NCBI RefSeq assembly: GCF_030813055.1
Contig: NZ_JAUSTW010000001.1
Coordinates: 248,001-312,000 of the forward strand
Length of the DNA stretch: 64,000 nucleotides
Reading direction: 5' to 3'
Source of the DNA: Neobacillus ginsengisoli
Lineage (GTDB): Bacteria; Bacillota; Bacilli; Bacillales_B; DSM-18226
Part shown: positions 19,109 to 29,033 of the stretch, piece after piece
Layout of the letters: each line of letters starts with the position of its first letter
Numbering within the stretch: position 1 is the first letter of the stretch
Notes under the pieces: generated by a model
Database searches by the model: none
What the model saw: only the letters and a program-made list of their open reading frames with translations
Told to the model about the DNA's origin: nothing
Position numbers and translations under genes: made by a program

Positions 19109-20689
19109 ATGACAAATAGTGATGTGTTAATAATTGGAAGTGGAGTAGCTGCATTACAACTGGCTGTCCGCTTAAATAAGGATTTAAATGTGAGGATTCT
19201 CACAAAGTCAAGTTTAAGGACAGCGAATTCCTATTTGGCTCAAGGTGGAATTGCAGCTGCCATCGGCTCTCATGACCACCCTTCAAAACATGTTATTGAT
19301 ACTCTCGAAGCGGGAAGATTCCAAAATGACAGGGCAGTAGTTGAGCAAATCATTAATGAAGCCCCATCGCTTATAAAGGATATTTCAAGCCTTGGTAATA
19401 TTTTTGATAAAAATCAAAATGGCGATTTGCTCCTTGGGATGGAAGGTGCCCATAGCGAAAAGAGAATTGTTCACGGCGGCGGGGACGCAACAGGAAAGAA
19501 TTTAATGGAATTCCTGATAAGCAGGCTTAGCAAAAATGTCATTATTGAAGAAAATACTTTTGCCTTTGAATTGATCGTCAATAAAGAAAAAAATCGCTGT
19601 TCGGGTGTAAAGGTTAAAAAACCTGATGGGACAATTCAAATCCATTACGGGACCCATATTATTATTGCAACTGGCGGTTGCGGTCAACTATACAGCTATA
19701 CTTCAAATGCAAAAACGGTAAGCGGTGATGGGATTGTAATGGCTTATTTAGCCGGCGCTGAAATCATGGACATGGAATTTATACAATTTCATCCGACGCT
19801 TTTGTATATTAACGGTGAAACGAAGGGATTAATTTCTGAAGCTGTTCGCGGAGAGGGTGCCATTCTGGTAACGTCAGATGGAACTCCAATTATGGAAGGA
19901 ATTCATCCCTATAAAGACCTTGCTCCCAGGCATGTGGTTTCGCAAACAATCTATGAATATTTAAAAAATGGAAAAAAAGTCTTTTTAGATATAAGTAAAA
20001 TTGAAAATTTTCAAAAACGTTTCCCATCTATTACATCTCTTTGTGAAGAAAATGGAATTCATTTAGCGGATGGCAGGCTTCCGGTTGCGCCGGGATGTCA
20101 TTTTTTAATGGGGGGAATCAAAACAGACTTAATCGGGAGAACTTCCTTTGACGGACTTTATGCAATCGGTGAAGCAGCCTGCACTGGTTTGCATGGTGCA
20201 AACCGGTTAGCGAGCAATTCCTTATTAGAAGGATTATATCAAGGGGAAAAGCTTTCGGAATGGATAAATTCAGCCCGGTTTAAATCTTTAGATCTTGAAC
20301 ATTTGCCGGTTCCTATTTCTGTTAATAAAAATAACGTAATTTTGCCGGATATAGCGCAATTAAAGGCTTTGATGATGGAAAGAGTGGGAATTGTCCGTAG
20401 CGAAATGGCTCTCCTAAAACAGAAAGCCTGGCTTGGGCAATTTAAGGTTCACGAAATAAACGAATGGGATTCTTTTTCTGTTTCAGAGTTAACAAAACTA
20501 TTCATGCTGATTATCGCTCAACTTATCACAGAATCTGCACTGCAGCGGACAGAAAGCCGCGGAGGACACTTTAGGAGTGATTATCCGTTTGAAGATGATC
20601 GTAATTGGTTAAGGAAATCAATCATCCATAAACATAACAGGGAAATGGAGAAGACGAATGAACACATTGAAACTGCGCTCGCAAATTGA
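19109..20689 (+). CDS. nadB: L-aspartate oxidase
   Basis: NadB is the flavoprotein that oxidises L-aspartate to iminoaspartate, the first step of de novo NAD synthesis. The 526-residue protein begins with the FAD dinucleotide fold (IIGSGVAALQLAV, residues 8-20) and contains SYLAQGGIAAAIG, HGGGDATG and the FAD motif GLHGANRLASNSLLEG. The start at ATG 19109 follows CAGGAGGGG. The end overlaps nadC by 32 bases. Confidence 0.96.
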   Translation: MTNSDVLIIGSGVAALQLAVRLNKDLNVRILTKSSLRTANSYLAQGGIAAAIGSHDHPSKHVIDTLEAGRFQNDRAVVEQIINEAPSLIKDISSLGNIFDKNQNGDLLLGMEGAHSEKRIVHGGGDATGKNLMEFLISRLSKNVIIEENTFAFELIVNKEKNRCSGVKVKKPDGTIQIHYGTHIIIATGGCGQLYSYTSNAKTVSGDGIVMAYLAGAEIMDMEFIQFHPTLLYINGETKGLISEAVRGEGAILVTSDGTPIMEGIHPYKDLAPRHVVSQTIYEYLKNGKKVFLDISKIENFQKRFPSITSLCEENGIHLADGRLPVAPGCHFLMGGIKTDLIGRTSFDGLYAIGEAACTGLHGANRLASNSLLEGLYQGEKLSEWINSARFKSLDLEHLPVPISVNKNNVILPDIAQLKALMMERVGIVRSEMALLKQKAWLGQFKVHEINEWDSFSVSELTKLFMLIIAQLITESALQRTESRGGHFRSDYPFEDDRNWLRKSIIHKHNREMEKTNEHIETALAN

Positions 20690-21506
20690 GAATTTTTTTA
20701 TCGAAGATATTGGAGAACAGGATATCACCACAGATTTGATTTTTTCTGAAGATACCAATGGGGAAATTGTTTTTTTAGCAAAAGAGGACGGAGTTTTTTG
20801 TGGAGAAGAAATCATAAAAACCGGTTTTCAAGTGTTAAATAATCAAATTAGCACCAAGGTTTTTGTAAAAGATGGTGAGCGATTTGAAAGCGGACAAAAG
20901 CTGGCTATCGTTTCCGGAAAAATCACCGACTTGTTAAAGGGCGAGAGAGTTGTCCTTAATCTTGTTCAAAGAATGAGCGGTATTGCGACACTCACTCAAA
21001 AAGCGGTAACCACCTTGAACAGCGACTATACGAAAATTTGCGACACCCGGAAAACGACACCGGGACTCCGGATGTTGGAAAAATATGCGGTTCGCTCCGG
21101 GGGCGGCTTTAATCACCGATTTGGCTTGTATGATGGAGTAATGATTAAAGATAATCATATTTCGTTTGCAGGTTCAATAGCGAGTGCCGTTGCCTCCGTT
21201 CGCCAAAATGCAGGACATATGGTGAAGATTGAAGTAGAAGTTGAGACAGAAGAACAGGTGATTGAGGCAGTAAACGCAGGGGCGGATGTGATTATGTTTG
21301 ATAATCGTACACCCGATGAAATCAAGGAATTTATTAAATTGGTGCCAACACATATTATTACTGAAGCTTCGGGCGGAATTCAATTAAGTAATCTGGCTGA
21401 CTATCAAGATACGGGAGTTAACTATATTTCCCTTGGCTTTTTAACTCACTCATATAAAGCACTGGATATTAGCGTGAAAGTTTTATGGAACAAAGGAGAG
21501 GAATAA
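20658..21506 (+). CDS. nadC: Nicotinate-nucleotide diphosphorylase (carboxylating)
   Basis: NadC converts quinolinate and PRPP to nicotinate mononucleotide and CO2. The 282-residue protein shows [14 protein letters not shown], the [11 protein letters not shown] phosphoribosyl-binding segment, [10 protein letters not shown] and IKDNHI, all typical of the family. The start at ATG 20658 lies inside the nadB tail. nadA follows after one base. Confidence 0.96.
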   Translation: MNTLKLRSQIENFFIEDIGEQDITTDLIFSEDTNGEIVFLAKEDGVFCGEEIIKTGFQVLNNQISTKVFVKDGERFESGQKLAIVSGKITDLLKGERVVLNLVQRMSGIATLTQKAVTTLNSDYTKICDTRKTTPGLRMLEKYAVRSGGGFNHRFGLYDGVMIKDNHISFAGSIASAVASVRQNAGHMVKIEVEVETEEQVIEAVNAGADVIMFDNRTPDEIKEFIKLVPTHIITEASGGIQLSNLADYQDTGVNYISLGFLTHSYKALDISVKVLWNKGEE

Positions 21507-21507
21507 A

Positions 21508-22611
21508 ATGAACATTTTGGCTTCCTTGCAATCAAATTTGATGATTCCCGAAAGATACCGGCAGATGTCAAGAGAAGAGCTTGAGGCTCGGGTAATCGAA
21601 GTAAAGGAAAGATTAGGCAAGCGACTCTTTATCCCTGGGCATCATTATCAAAAAGATGAAGTCATTCAATTTGCTGATGCAACAGGAGATTCCTTAAAAT
21701 TAGCGCAATTATCGGCTGAAAATACCGAAGCTGAATTTATTGTTTTCTGCGGCGTTCATTTTATGGCAGAAACGGCTGATATCCTTACGAGTGAAAAGCA
21801 AAAGGTATTTTTACCGGATATGCGTGCGGGCTGTTCGATGGCTGATATGGCGGATATTCAGCAAACAGAAAAAGCATGGGAAAAGCTGCAGGAGATTTTT
21901 GGCGATACCATTTTACCGTTAACCTATGTCAATTCTACTGCTGCCATTAAGGCTTTTGTAGGTGCAAAGGACGGAGCGACGGTAACCTCATCCAATGCCG
22001 AAACGATGGTTAAATGGGCATTTGGAAAAAAAGAACGCATTCTATTCTTGCCAGATCAGCATCTCGGAAGAAATACCGCGGCTGATTTAGGTGTTGCTTT
22101 AGAAGAAATGGCCATCTGGAATCCAATTAGCAACATGTTGGAATATGAAGGTGATTTTTCAGAAATAAAGGTTATTTTGTGGAAGGGACATTGCTCGGTC
22201 CACGAAAACTTTACTGTTCAAAATGTAATTGAAACCCGCGAAAAATATCCTGACATGAAAATCATTGTCCATCCGGAATGCCGTCGTGAGGTTGTGGAAT
22301 TAGCGGATGAAGCGGGTTCAACCAGCTATATTATCAAAGCGATTGAAACGGCTGAACCCGGGTCCTCTTGGGCAGTCGGTACCGAAATGAACCTTGTTAA
22401 GCGGCTGATAAAAAATCATCCTGAGCAGCATATCATTTCTTTAAATCCGCATATGTGTCCATGTCTAACCATGAACCGGATTGATTTGCCCCATTTAGTT
22501 TGGAGTTTGGATACGCTAGAGGACAACAGTGGTCACAATCTTATTAAAGTAAGTGAAGACATAGCACAAAATGCAAAATTAGCATTGGAATATATGTTGG
22601 AAAATTCATGA
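21508..22611 (+). CDS. nadA: Quinolinate synthase NadA
   Basis: NadA condenses iminoaspartate with dihydroxyacetone phosphate using a [4Fe-4S] cluster. The likely ligands are C109 (MRAGCSMAD), C229 (KGHCSVH) and C319 in CPCLTMN. The 367-residue length fits the long Bacillus form. Its cluster explains the nearby cysteine desulfurase gene. The start at ATG 21508 follows GGAGAGG. Confidence 0.96.
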   Translation: MNILASLQSNLMIPERYRQMSREELEARVIEVKERLGKRLFIPGHHYQKDEVIQFADATGDSLKLAQLSAENTEAEFIVFCGVHFMAETADILTSEKQKVFLPDMRAGCSMADMADIQQTEKAWEKLQEIFGDTILPLTYVNSTAAIKAFVGAKDGATVTSSNAETMVKWAFGKKERILFLPDQHLGRNTAADLGVALEEMAIWNPISNMLEYEGDFSEIKVILWKGHCSVHENFTVQNVIETREKYPDMKIIVHPECRREVVELADEAGSTSYIIKAIETAEPGSSWAVGTEMNLVKRLIKNHPEQHIISLNPHMCPCLTMNRIDLPHLVWSLDTLEDNSGHNLIKVSEDIAQNAKLALEYMLENS

Positions 22612-22623
22612 ATATTAATGAGT

Positions 22624-22656
22624 AGATGCAGCTTTTTACAGTTGCATCTTTTTTTA
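22624..22656 (+). terminator. Terminator of nadBCA
   Basis: AGATGCAGCT and AGTTGCATCT form a 10-bp stem (one G-T pair) with a 6-base loop, followed by a run of seven T. Confidence 0.85.
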
Positions 22657-22744
22657 TTTTCAACGTGCGGACTTCGCTAAAAAATTAATCATCACAAGCA
22701 GATTCATATTTTTTCGAAAAATAGCATAAGTTTTTGTGAAGTAT

Positions 22745-22774
22745 GTTAGCACTTTGCCCATTCTCACATACACT
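22745..22774 (+). promoter_or_regulatory. Candidate sigma-E promoter for safA
   Basis: CATACACT at 22767-22774 matches the sigma-E -10 pattern closely; the -35 region at 22745-22751 is weak. safA is a mother-cell gene, which fits. Confidence 0.4.
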
Positions 22775-22806
22775 ATATGGACTTATGCCATAGGAGGGAA
22801 ATCAGA

Positions 22807-24432
22807 GTGAAGATCCATATCGTACAGAAAGGGGATACTCTTTGGAAGATCGCCAAGAAGTACGGCGTGAATTTTGAAGAGCTGAAAAAGATGAATTCAC
22901 AGCTCAGCAACCCTGATATGATTATGCCCGGTATGAAAGTAAAAGTCCCAACAACTGGTGGATCAATAAAGAAAGAAACACCAATGGGAACTAAACCGGA
23001 AGCTGCAATCAATTTAGGAGTTAAGAAAGAAATGCCGATTGTTGAGCACCCGTTTGCCAAAGAGAAGCCAAAAGAAATGCCAATTGTCGAAGCACCAAAA
23101 AAAGAAATGCCAATAAAGGAAGTACCAATAGTAAAAGAAGCACCAAAAGTACCTTATACTCCTAAAATGCCTCTACAAATTGTCCCTGAAATTGATATTA
23201 ACAATTATTATACGATGAACATGCAAAATATGACTGTTCAACAGCCGCAGCTGCCGCCAAAACCGGCAAATATACTTCCTGAAGTAAAAGAAGTTCCGAA
23301 GAAAGAAGTTCCGATGAAAGAAGTACCGGTGGTTGAAGCGCCCATAGTGACACCGCCACCGCCGCCGGTTGAACAGCCGCAATATTGTGTGCCTGTTACA
23401 CCGGTAATGCCGGGACCTGGATTTTGCCCGCCATTTGAACCATTCATGCCAGTTCCACAAGGTCCAGGTGCCGCTTATCCTGCGGGCCCGGGATACATGC
23501 CGACTGCACCCGGGTATGTACCTGCAGGACCGGGTTATATGCCAACAGCTCCCGGAGTCGCTCCTGCTGTTGCCGGTGCATCATACATTCCGCCGCATTT
23601 CGGTGATGAGTCATCATCGTTTATGCCGCAAATGCCAATGATGAACCCTGGTTATAATCCTGGAGCTGTTATGGGAAGCCCGGTTGTACAACAACCATTA
23701 CAAACACCATATGTGGACCCTGCAGCCCAATATCCGATGGGTGGATACCAGCCGGGAGTAGCACAAACAAGTTATCCTTACCCTGAAGGCTATCCCGGAG
23801 CAGCGCCGACCGGCTATCCCGGAGGATACCCAGGGGTAGCGCCAACCGGCTATCCCGGAGGATATCCAGGGGCAGCGCCAACAGGCTATCCCGGAGCAAT
23901 GCCGGCCGGTTATCCTGCAGGTTACCCGGGAGCGGAACCTGGGGGCTATCCATCATATCCGGCTGAATATGCCCCTACTGCCCATGTGACCGGGTACAAT
24001 CCGGGGATGGCTGCGCCATACGGGCAATATCCATATGGCTACCCGCATATGGGCGGACATGTAATGGGAGCAGAATTTGAATCACCGGAATTTTCCGGGC
24101 CCGCGGTTGGAGCACCAATGCCGTATATGCAGCAGATGTACCCGCAAGGATTTCCGGTAGGAACAGGTGCATTAGGTGATTGTGGTTGCGGACCTGTACC
24201 AACTCAAATGCCAATCACAACTCAAATGCCAATCACAAATCAAGTTCCAATGACAAATCAAGTGCCGCCTCCTGCCAATGTACCAACGACTCCGCCGGTA
24301 TATAGTGCACCATATTCGGCACCGGGAACTTTGGCCCAGCCTCCTTTTATGAATCCATATGGGATGGGGCCGGGAGAATCACCGTACAGTATGCCGCGTT
24401 ACCAAGATGAAAGCAATGAATACGGCAATTAA
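22807..24432 (+). CDS. safA: Spore coat assembly protein SafA (LysM)
   Basis: SafA sits at the cortex-coat interface and recruits inner coat proteins. The N-terminal LysM domain (residues 1-47, with QKGDTLWKIAKKYG) binds the cortex. The remaining roughly 490 residues are low-complexity, first K/E/P-rich (KKEMPI and KEVP repeats), then P/G/Y/M-rich with tandem YPG-AAPTG units. I chose GTG 22807 with AGGAGGG eight bases upstream, since SafA proteins begin KIHIVQKGD. It is longer than the B. subtilis protein (about 387 residues), mainly from the repeats. In B. subtilis an internal start gives a short C-terminal form; several in-frame ATGs exist here. Confidence 0.92.
   Translation: MKIHIVQKGDTLWKIAKKYGVNFEELKKMNSQLSNPDMIMPGMKVKVPTTGGSIKKETPMGTKPEAAINLGVKKEMPIVEHPFAKEKPKEMPIVEAPKKEMPIKEVPIVKEAPKVPYTPKMPLQIVPEIDINNYYTMNMQNMTVQQPQLPPKPANILPEVKEVPKKEVPMKEVPVVEAPIVTPPPPPVEQPQYCVPVTPVMPGPGFCPPFEPFMPVPQGPGAAYPAGPGYMPTAPGYVPAGPGYMPTAPGVAPAVAGASYIPPHFGDESSSFMPQMPMMNPGYNPGAVMGSPVVQQPLQTPYVDPAAQYPMGGYQPGVAQTSYPYPEGYPGAAPTGYPGGYPGVAPTGYPGGYPGAAPTGYPGAMPAGYPAGYPGAEPGGYPSYPAEYAPTAHVTGYNPGMAAPYGQYPYGYPHMGGHVMGAEFESPEFSGPAVGAPMPYMQQMYPQGFPVGTGALGDCGCGPVPTQMPITTQMPITNQVPMTNQVPPPANVPTTPPVYSAPYSAPGTLAQPPFMNPYGMGPGESPYSMPRYQDESNEYGN
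23791..23950 (+). repeat. Tandem coding repeats in safA
   Basis: About five imperfect units encode GYPGAAPTGYPGG-like segments. DNA units of roughly 36-45 bases (GGCTATCCCGGAG, GCGCCAACCGG) recur with few changes, so copy number may vary between strains. Confidence 0.75.
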
Positions 24433-25396
24433 CCATAAAGGAGACGATGATTATTTTGATCGTCTCCTCTCTTATTTTAGGTCACAATTTTTCGAAAAAA
24501 TAATTGGGTTTTTTCCAATTCGGAAGTCGGTTTTTTTGCTAAAAACAGAAAAAAATACTTATATCCTAAAAGGTTATCACATATATAGCAGGCTCAGACT
24601 TCAAGAGGCTTTTACGGCCACGCTTAGAAAAGAAGGATTTTATAAGACCTACTTGTTTGTTACTCCTCCTGTAAAAGAACAGCTCTTTTTTGAAGGATTG
24701 CATTGGGGCTGCATGGAATACATTGAACCGAATAAACACCCTTTTTCCTTTCATTCTCAAAAAAATCGCCAGGATGGAATGGAATTATTAGAGCAATTTC
24801 ATCAGGTTACATCCTTCTTTGAGGCACGATATCGAACACTGCTGCCAAATGGCTATCTCCCGGAAAAATGGAATGAAAGATTCGCTATTTTTTTGAAAAA
24901 TTTACCCTTTCTACGGTATTTTATAAACGAAACCGTTCTTTCAGAAATGGTATCTTGGGCAAATTGGTCTTTGAAGGGGATGGAGAAGAACCGGTTCTTT
25001 TTTTTAAAGGAACCATTTGTCATCCTTCATGGTGATGTGGCACATCATAATTTTTTGCGTGACAAGGCCGGAAATTTACAAATAATCGATTTTGACTTAA
25101 TTAGTATTGGCCCTAATTCTTTAGATTATTTACAATATGTAAATCGAATCCTTCCATATATGGAATGGTCTTTGAAAAAGCTATCACGCATGAAGCAAAT
25201 CCAAACCTTTTTAAATGAAAAAGCATTTCTTTATGCTTTAGCGTTTCCTGCTGATATTTTTCGGGAGTGGAACCGAATCATAAGGGAAAAAACCTATACA
25301 GACCATACGAAATTAAAGCAGATTATGGATATGACCATTAATCAATTTTATTTGAGAAAACAATTCATTGATCAAGTGAAAAGTCTAACCCTTTGA
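24407..25396 (+). CDS. Kinase-fold (APH family) spore coat-type protein, YsxE/CotS-like
   Basis: The protein has the aminoglycoside phosphotransferase fold seen in spore proteins CotS, CotI, YutH and YsxE. Catalytic-type motifs are present: HGDVAHHN (H208, D210, N215) and IIDFD (D228), so it may be an active kinase. The N-terminal beta lobe (SVFLLKTEKNTYILKGY) is recognisable. The start is uncertain: ATG 24407 or 24416 lies inside the safA end with no good ribosome site, so translation may depend on safA. B. subtilis carries ysxE elsewhere near spoVID; a position next to safA still suggests a coat role. Confidence 0.72.
   Translation: MKAMNTAINHKGDDDYFDRLLSYFRSQFFEKIIGFFPIRKSVFLLKTEKNTYILKGYHIYSRLRLQEAFTATLRKEGFYKTYLFVTPPVKEQLFFEGLHWGCMEYIEPNKHPFSFHSQKNRQDGMELLEQFHQVTSFFEARYRTLLPNGYLPEKWNERFAIFLKNLPFLRYFINETVLSEMVSWANWSLKGMEKNRFFFLKEPFVILHGDVAHHNFLRDKAGNLQIIDFDLISIGPNSLDYLQYVNRILPYMEWSLKKLSRMKQIQTFLNEKAFLYALAFPADIFREWNRIIREKTYTDHTKLKQIMDMTINQFYLRKQFIDQVKSLTL
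24439..24480 (+). terminator. Terminator-like hairpin after safA, inside the next gene
   Basis: AGGAGACGAT and ATCGTCTCCT form a perfect 10-bp stem with a 10-base loop, followed by CTCTTATTTT. It lies 7 bases after the safA stop but within the coding frame of the following kinase-fold gene. Confidence 0.55.
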
Positions 25397-25498
25397 TGAT
25401 GCCTTGGTCGTTTCTGGCAGTATGAAATCCCCTTTTAAGTAACAAGCTATTAAAGAGCATTTTACTGTGCTCAGGATGTTACCAAGGGGGTTTTTCGC

Positions 25499-26182
25499 TT
25501 GAACAAGAAGCAGTGGATGATTCCTCTTTCAGCTGTGATTGTAATCGGGCTGGCGGGTTGTGGTTCTTACAATCGGGCCGATGTCAATACAAATAATAAA
25601 AATCCTGCACGTCCAATGGGATACTACTCAAATGAAAAACATCCGACTGGAACCTATACGGGCTTCAATGACAATGATGGCCCATTAACAGAAATGATGG
25701 ACCATAATCTTGGGGCAGAGGGCAAATACCAAAGGGATCAAAATCGAAGGCTTTTGCAGACAAGAGACAAAAATGGAAATCCTCCAAACCCAACGAAACC
25801 GCTCGCAAGCTATGACCGGAATTTTTTTCAACGTGATAATCGCTTTAGCACCAGTGACGTGAATTATCATGATCATTTAAATCAAAATATAGCCAATACC
25901 GGCTATGTTAATGATTACGGGTCTAACAAAAAAGTATCAGATAAAATCAGAAAAAAAGCGGAATCGGTTAAAAACGTTCAGGATGTCCATTCCGTTATCT
26001 ATGGGAATTCAGTGTTAATATCGATTGACTTGGTCGATAATAAACGGGAAAAAGAAACGAAAAAAGCCGTCCAAGCAGCGGTTAAGCCCTACGTTAATGG
26101 GAAAGCTGTATCTGTAATTATAGACGAGGGTACGTTTAGCCGAGACCGTAACATCAACTTTGATCTTCAAGGAGCAAAGTAA
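25499..26182 (+). CDS. coxA: YhcN/YlaJ family sporulation lipoprotein, CoxA-like
   Basis: The 227-residue product has a lipoprotein signal peptide with lipobox LAGC (C21), a polar asparagine-rich middle and a C-terminal YhcN/YlaJ-type domain (about residues 130-220, KVSDKIRKKAESVKNV). In B. subtilis the cortex lipoprotein gene coxA lies next to safA, so by position this is probably its counterpart. The start is TTG 25499, with AAGGGGG eight bases upstream. The exact function in the spore is unknown. Confidence 0.75.
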   Translation: MNKKQWMIPLSAVIVIGLAGCGSYNRADVNTNNKNPARPMGYYSNEKHPTGTYTGFNDNDGPLTEMMDHNLGAEGKYQRDQNRRLLQTRDKNGNPPNPTKPLASYDRNFFQRDNRFSTSDVNYHDHLNQNIANTGYVNDYGSNKKVSDKIRKKAESVKNVQDVHSVIYGNSVLISIDLVDNKREKETKKAVQAAVKPYVNGKAVSVIIDEGTFSRDRNINFDLQGAK

Positions 26183-26198
26183 AATCTTCCAATTTATT

Positions 26199-26231
26199 AG
26201 GGGCAGGGCTTTCGGGCTGTGCCCTTTTTAA
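26199..26231 (+). terminator. Terminator after the coxA-like gene
   Basis: GGGCAGGGC and GGGCTGTGCCC can pair as an interrupted stem around TTTC, followed by TTTTTAATTT. Confidence 0.6.
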
Positions 26232-26425
26232 TTTGCCGGTAAAAAAAGAAATGGGTTGCGGAATACCTGAAAAAATTAACTGAATTCCAACCAATTTACG
26301 CGGTGTTCCCGGTTAAAACTTAATAGGATTCTTTCAATCTAATCCAGTTAGGATAAAAAGGCAAAAAAAGGCTAAACTATGAATGTAAGATTTGATCGAT
26401 TTTTAACCATAAGAGGTGATTATGC

Positions 26426-26989
26426 ATGAGGTTCAATTGGATAGCATTGTCTCGGTATTGTTTAACAGTACTTACATGTTTACTCTTTATGTTAATAGGA
26501 AGAGCCCCGGGAATGCTTTTGAATGGCTCCGCCGCCCAACAGGATAACCATCACAACCTGCAAAAGACGGAACCTCTGCACATTACTGTTTTATTAGAGA
26601 GAATGTATTTAGATGGAGAAATCAGTCAAGAGGTTGTTCAAGAGACTTGCTGGTCACTGGAAAATTTTTGGGCCAAGTATGATCAGTGGCAGCTGACGGA
26701 TATTAATGAATCAAAAATGGTTTTTAGAAAGAAAATCGATGATATTTCGCCGTTGCTTAAGTCTAATGGGTATTTTGGAATTACGGATGAAGGTGTGTTA
26801 ACGATATTTAATGGAAGACCAGATCGTTCAAGAATAATTCAATCCTTTTTTCAACTAGATATTAAGAAACTGGAAAGCAAAAAACAAGAAGAATTGCTCG
26901 AAGGAATTCCGATTAAAACAAAGGATCGTTATGTTGAAGTTTTAGAAACATTTAAGCACTATTCCAAAAAGGAAATGCAAGAAAATTAA
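26426..26989 (+). CDS. bofC: Forespore regulator BofC
   Basis: BofC is a secreted forespore protein that restrains SpoIVB signalling to the pro-sigma-K protease complex. The 187-residue protein has an N-terminal export signal (residues 8-27), a first small domain with LHITVLLERMYLDGEIS and WSLENFWAKYD, and a C-terminal domain with GVLTIFNGRP and IIQSFFQLDI, both typical of BofC. The start at ATG 26426 follows AGAGGTGAT. Its position before ruvA fits B. subtilis. It connects functionally to spoIVFA/FB upstream. Confidence 0.9.
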   Translation: MRFNWIALSRYCLTVLTCLLFMLIGRAPGMLLNGSAAQQDNHHNLQKTEPLHITVLLERMYLDGEISQEVVQETCWSLENFWAKYDQWQLTDINESKMVFRKKIDDISPLLKSNGYFGITDEGVLTIFNGRPDRSRIIQSFFQLDIKKLESKKQEELLEGIPIKTKDRYVEVLETFKHYSKKEMQEN

Positions 26990-27004
26990 AGTAACCAAAC
27001 AAAA

Positions 27005-27037
27005 AATCAGGCTGATTTTACATCAGCCTGGTTTTTT
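27005..27037 (+). terminator. Terminator after bofC
   Basis: AATCAGGCTGAT and ATCAGCCTGGTT form a 12-bp stem (one G-T pair) with a 5-base loop and a T6 run. Confidence 0.9.
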
Positions 27038-27184
27038 GTTTTTCTTCATACACCCTAAAATTTTATGATAGAATGGAGTACAGTGCATAGAAAAAGCATC
27101 CATGAATTTGCATCAGCGTAAACATTGAGCTGCTGCTTGCATAAGCTTTCTGAGATAGGGATGACGTTAGAGGAGAGAATGGTA

Positions 27185-27799
27185 TTGTACGAATTTATCA
27201 AAGGGACCGTTGAGTTTGTCGGGCCTGAATATATAGTGATTGAGAATAATGGGATTGGCTATCAAATTGCAACACCAAATCCATTTATATATTCCAGTAA
27301 AATGGATAGTCAGATTACTGTATTTACCTATCATTACGTTCGCGAGGACTTAATGGCCTTGTACGGATTCGAATCAAGAGAAGAAAAAAAACTTTTTACT
27401 AAATTATTAAATGTTTCCGGTATCGGGCCTAAAGGAGCACTGGCGATTTTGGCATCCGGTGAAGTGCAGCAGGTGGTCTCAGCAATTGAAAATGAAGATG
27501 AAGGCTTCCTTATAAAATTCCCGGGAGTCGGGAAAAAAACAGCAAGGCAAATGATCCTTGATTTAAAAGGAAAATTACAGGATATTGTACCCGACTATTT
27601 TCCTAATTTATTTAATGCTGATTCCTTTGCTGTTCAAACAAAATCTTCATCCAACACGGCCTTTGAAGAAGCAATTCTCGCTTTGAAAGCCCTCGGTTAT
27701 TCAGAAAAAGAAATTAAAAAGATTTCACCTGAATTACGTAAAGAAAAGTTATCCACAGACCAATACATTAAAAAAGCCCTGCAGCGGCTTTTAAAATAA
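27185..27799 (+). CDS. ruvA: Holliday junction DNA helicase subunit RuvA
   Basis: RuvA binds four-way junctions and loads RuvB for branch migration. I chose TTG 27185 (204 residues), since the product then begins [12 protein letters not shown] as in other Bacilli and AGGAG lies nine bases upstream; ATG 27179 is too close to the ribosome site. The OB fold, helix-hairpin-helix motifs ([31 protein letters not shown]) and the C-terminal RuvB-binding domain are visible. ruvB follows after 11 bases. Confidence 0.96.
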   Translation: MYEFIKGTVEFVGPEYIVIENNGIGYQIATPNPFIYSSKMDSQITVFTYHYVREDLMALYGFESREEKKLFTKLLNVSGIGPKGALAILASGEVQQVVSAIENEDEGFLIKFPGVGKKTARQMILDLKGKLQDIVPDYFPNLFNADSFAVQTKSSSNTAFEEAILALKALGYSEKEIKKISPELRKEKLSTDQYIKKALQRLLK

Positions 27800-27810
27800 G
27801 GTGATGATTC

Positions 27811-28812
27811 ATGGAAGACAGGATTATTTCTAGTGAAGCGAACCAGAGTGAGGTAACGATCGAACAAAGTCTCAGGCCCCAAACCTTAAAACAATATATC
27901 GGACAAGATACAGTAAAGAAGAACCTTGAAATTTTTATTGAAGCGGCGAGACTTCGCAGGGAAACGTTAGACCATGTCCTCCTTTACGGACCACCGGGAT
28001 TAGGGAAAACGACACTTGCGGTCATCATCGCAAATGAGATGGGTGTCAATATCCGAACAACCTCAGGGCCTGCGATTGAGCGCCCCGGCGATTTAGCGGC
28101 GATTTTGACAGCACTTGAGCCGGGGGATGTCTTATTTATTGATGAAATTCATCGGTTACCAAGAACAATTGAAGAGGTGCTGTACCCGGCAATGGAGGAT
28201 TTTTGTCTCGATATCGTCATTGGTAAAGGTCCCAGTGCCCGTTCCGTGCGCCTGGACCTTCCGCCCTTCACATTGGTTGGGGCAACGACAAGGGCCGGCT
28301 CTTTGTCAGCACCGCTAAGGGACAGATTTGGAGTTTTGAGCCGTCTCGAGTATTATAAGGAAGACCAGCTAAAAAGTATTGTTAAGAGAACCGCTGAGTT
28401 ATTTGAGACCCAAATTGATGATCCTTCGGCAGCTGAAATTGCCAGAAGAGCAAGGGGAACCCCGAGGATTGCGAACCGCCTTCTGCGTAGGGTCCGGGAT
28501 TTCGCCCAAGTTAAAGGCAACGGTGAAATTAATCTTGTTCTGGCCAAGGAAGCTTTAGAGCTTCTGCAAGTCGACCGGTTGGGACTCGATCATATTGACC
28601 ATAAATTACTTAAAGGAATTATTGAAAAATTCCGCGGCGGTCCGGTGGGTCTTGATACAATTGCTGCGTCTATCGGTGAAGAAGCTGAAACGATTGAAGA
28701 TGTTTATGAACCGTATTTGCTGCAAATTGGCTTTTTACAAAGAACTCCCCGGGGAAGAGTGATAACAGGTGCCGTTTATCACCATTTTGGAATGGAGGTG
28801 CCGGGCCCGTGA
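27811..28812 (+). CDS. ruvB: Holliday junction helicase motor RuvB
   Basis: RuvB is the AAA+ ring ATPase of branch migration. The 333-residue protein has QTLKQYIGQ at the start, Walker [10 protein letters not shown], Walker B FIDEIHRL, sensor 1 GATTRAGSL and a C-terminal winged helix ending in QRTPRGRV. The stop overlaps the next gene by four bases. Confidence 0.98.
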   Translation: MEDRIISSEANQSEVTIEQSLRPQTLKQYIGQDTVKKNLEIFIEAARLRRETLDHVLLYGPPGLGKTTLAVIIANEMGVNIRTTSGPAIERPGDLAAILTALEPGDVLFIDEIHRLPRTIEEVLYPAMEDFCLDIVIGKGPSARSVRLDLPPFTLVGATTRAGSLSAPLRDRFGVLSRLEYYKEDQLKSIVKRTAELFETQIDDPSAAEIARRARGTPRIANRLLRRVRDFAQVKGNGEINLVLAKEALELLQVDRLGLDHIDHKLLKGIIEKFRGGPVGLDTIAASIGEEAETIEDVYEPYLLQIGFLQRTPRGRVITGAVYHHFGMEVPGP

Positions 28813-29015
28813 CGCCATTTTCAAAAACGCTCATGATTATTGGTGCGCTTATTTTTATCATCGGGTTTTTGATGTCGTTTTTGCATTTTGGAAAACTGCC
28901 GGGGGATATTGTGATTAAAAAGGGAAATACCGTTTTTTATTTTCCGATAATCACATCAATTGCAGTAAGTATCATTTTATCTGTTATTTTTTATTTAATA
29001 GGACGATTTCGATAA
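28809..29015 (+). CDS. DUF2905 family small membrane protein
   Basis: The 68-residue product has two membrane helices separated by the conserved [20 protein letters not shown] segment that marks DUF2905. The function is unknown; it is regularly found after ruvB. The start is GTG 28809 overlapping the ruvB stop, with GGAGGTG upstream. Confidence 0.88.
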   Translation: MTPFSKTLMIIGALIFIIGFLMSFLHFGKLPGDIVIKKGNTVFYFPIITSIAVSIILSVIFYLIGRFR

Positions 29016-29033
29016 AGTAAGGATGTTATTTTT

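Noticed and set aside
23791..23950. Possible CRISPR-like repeat array
   Set aside because: The repeats are in-frame coding repeats of safA with no unique spacers; no cas genes are present in the window.
23173..23956. Long overlapping minus-strand frames opposite safA
   Set aside because: They arise from the biased P/G/Y-rich repeat coding of safA and have unnatural composition.
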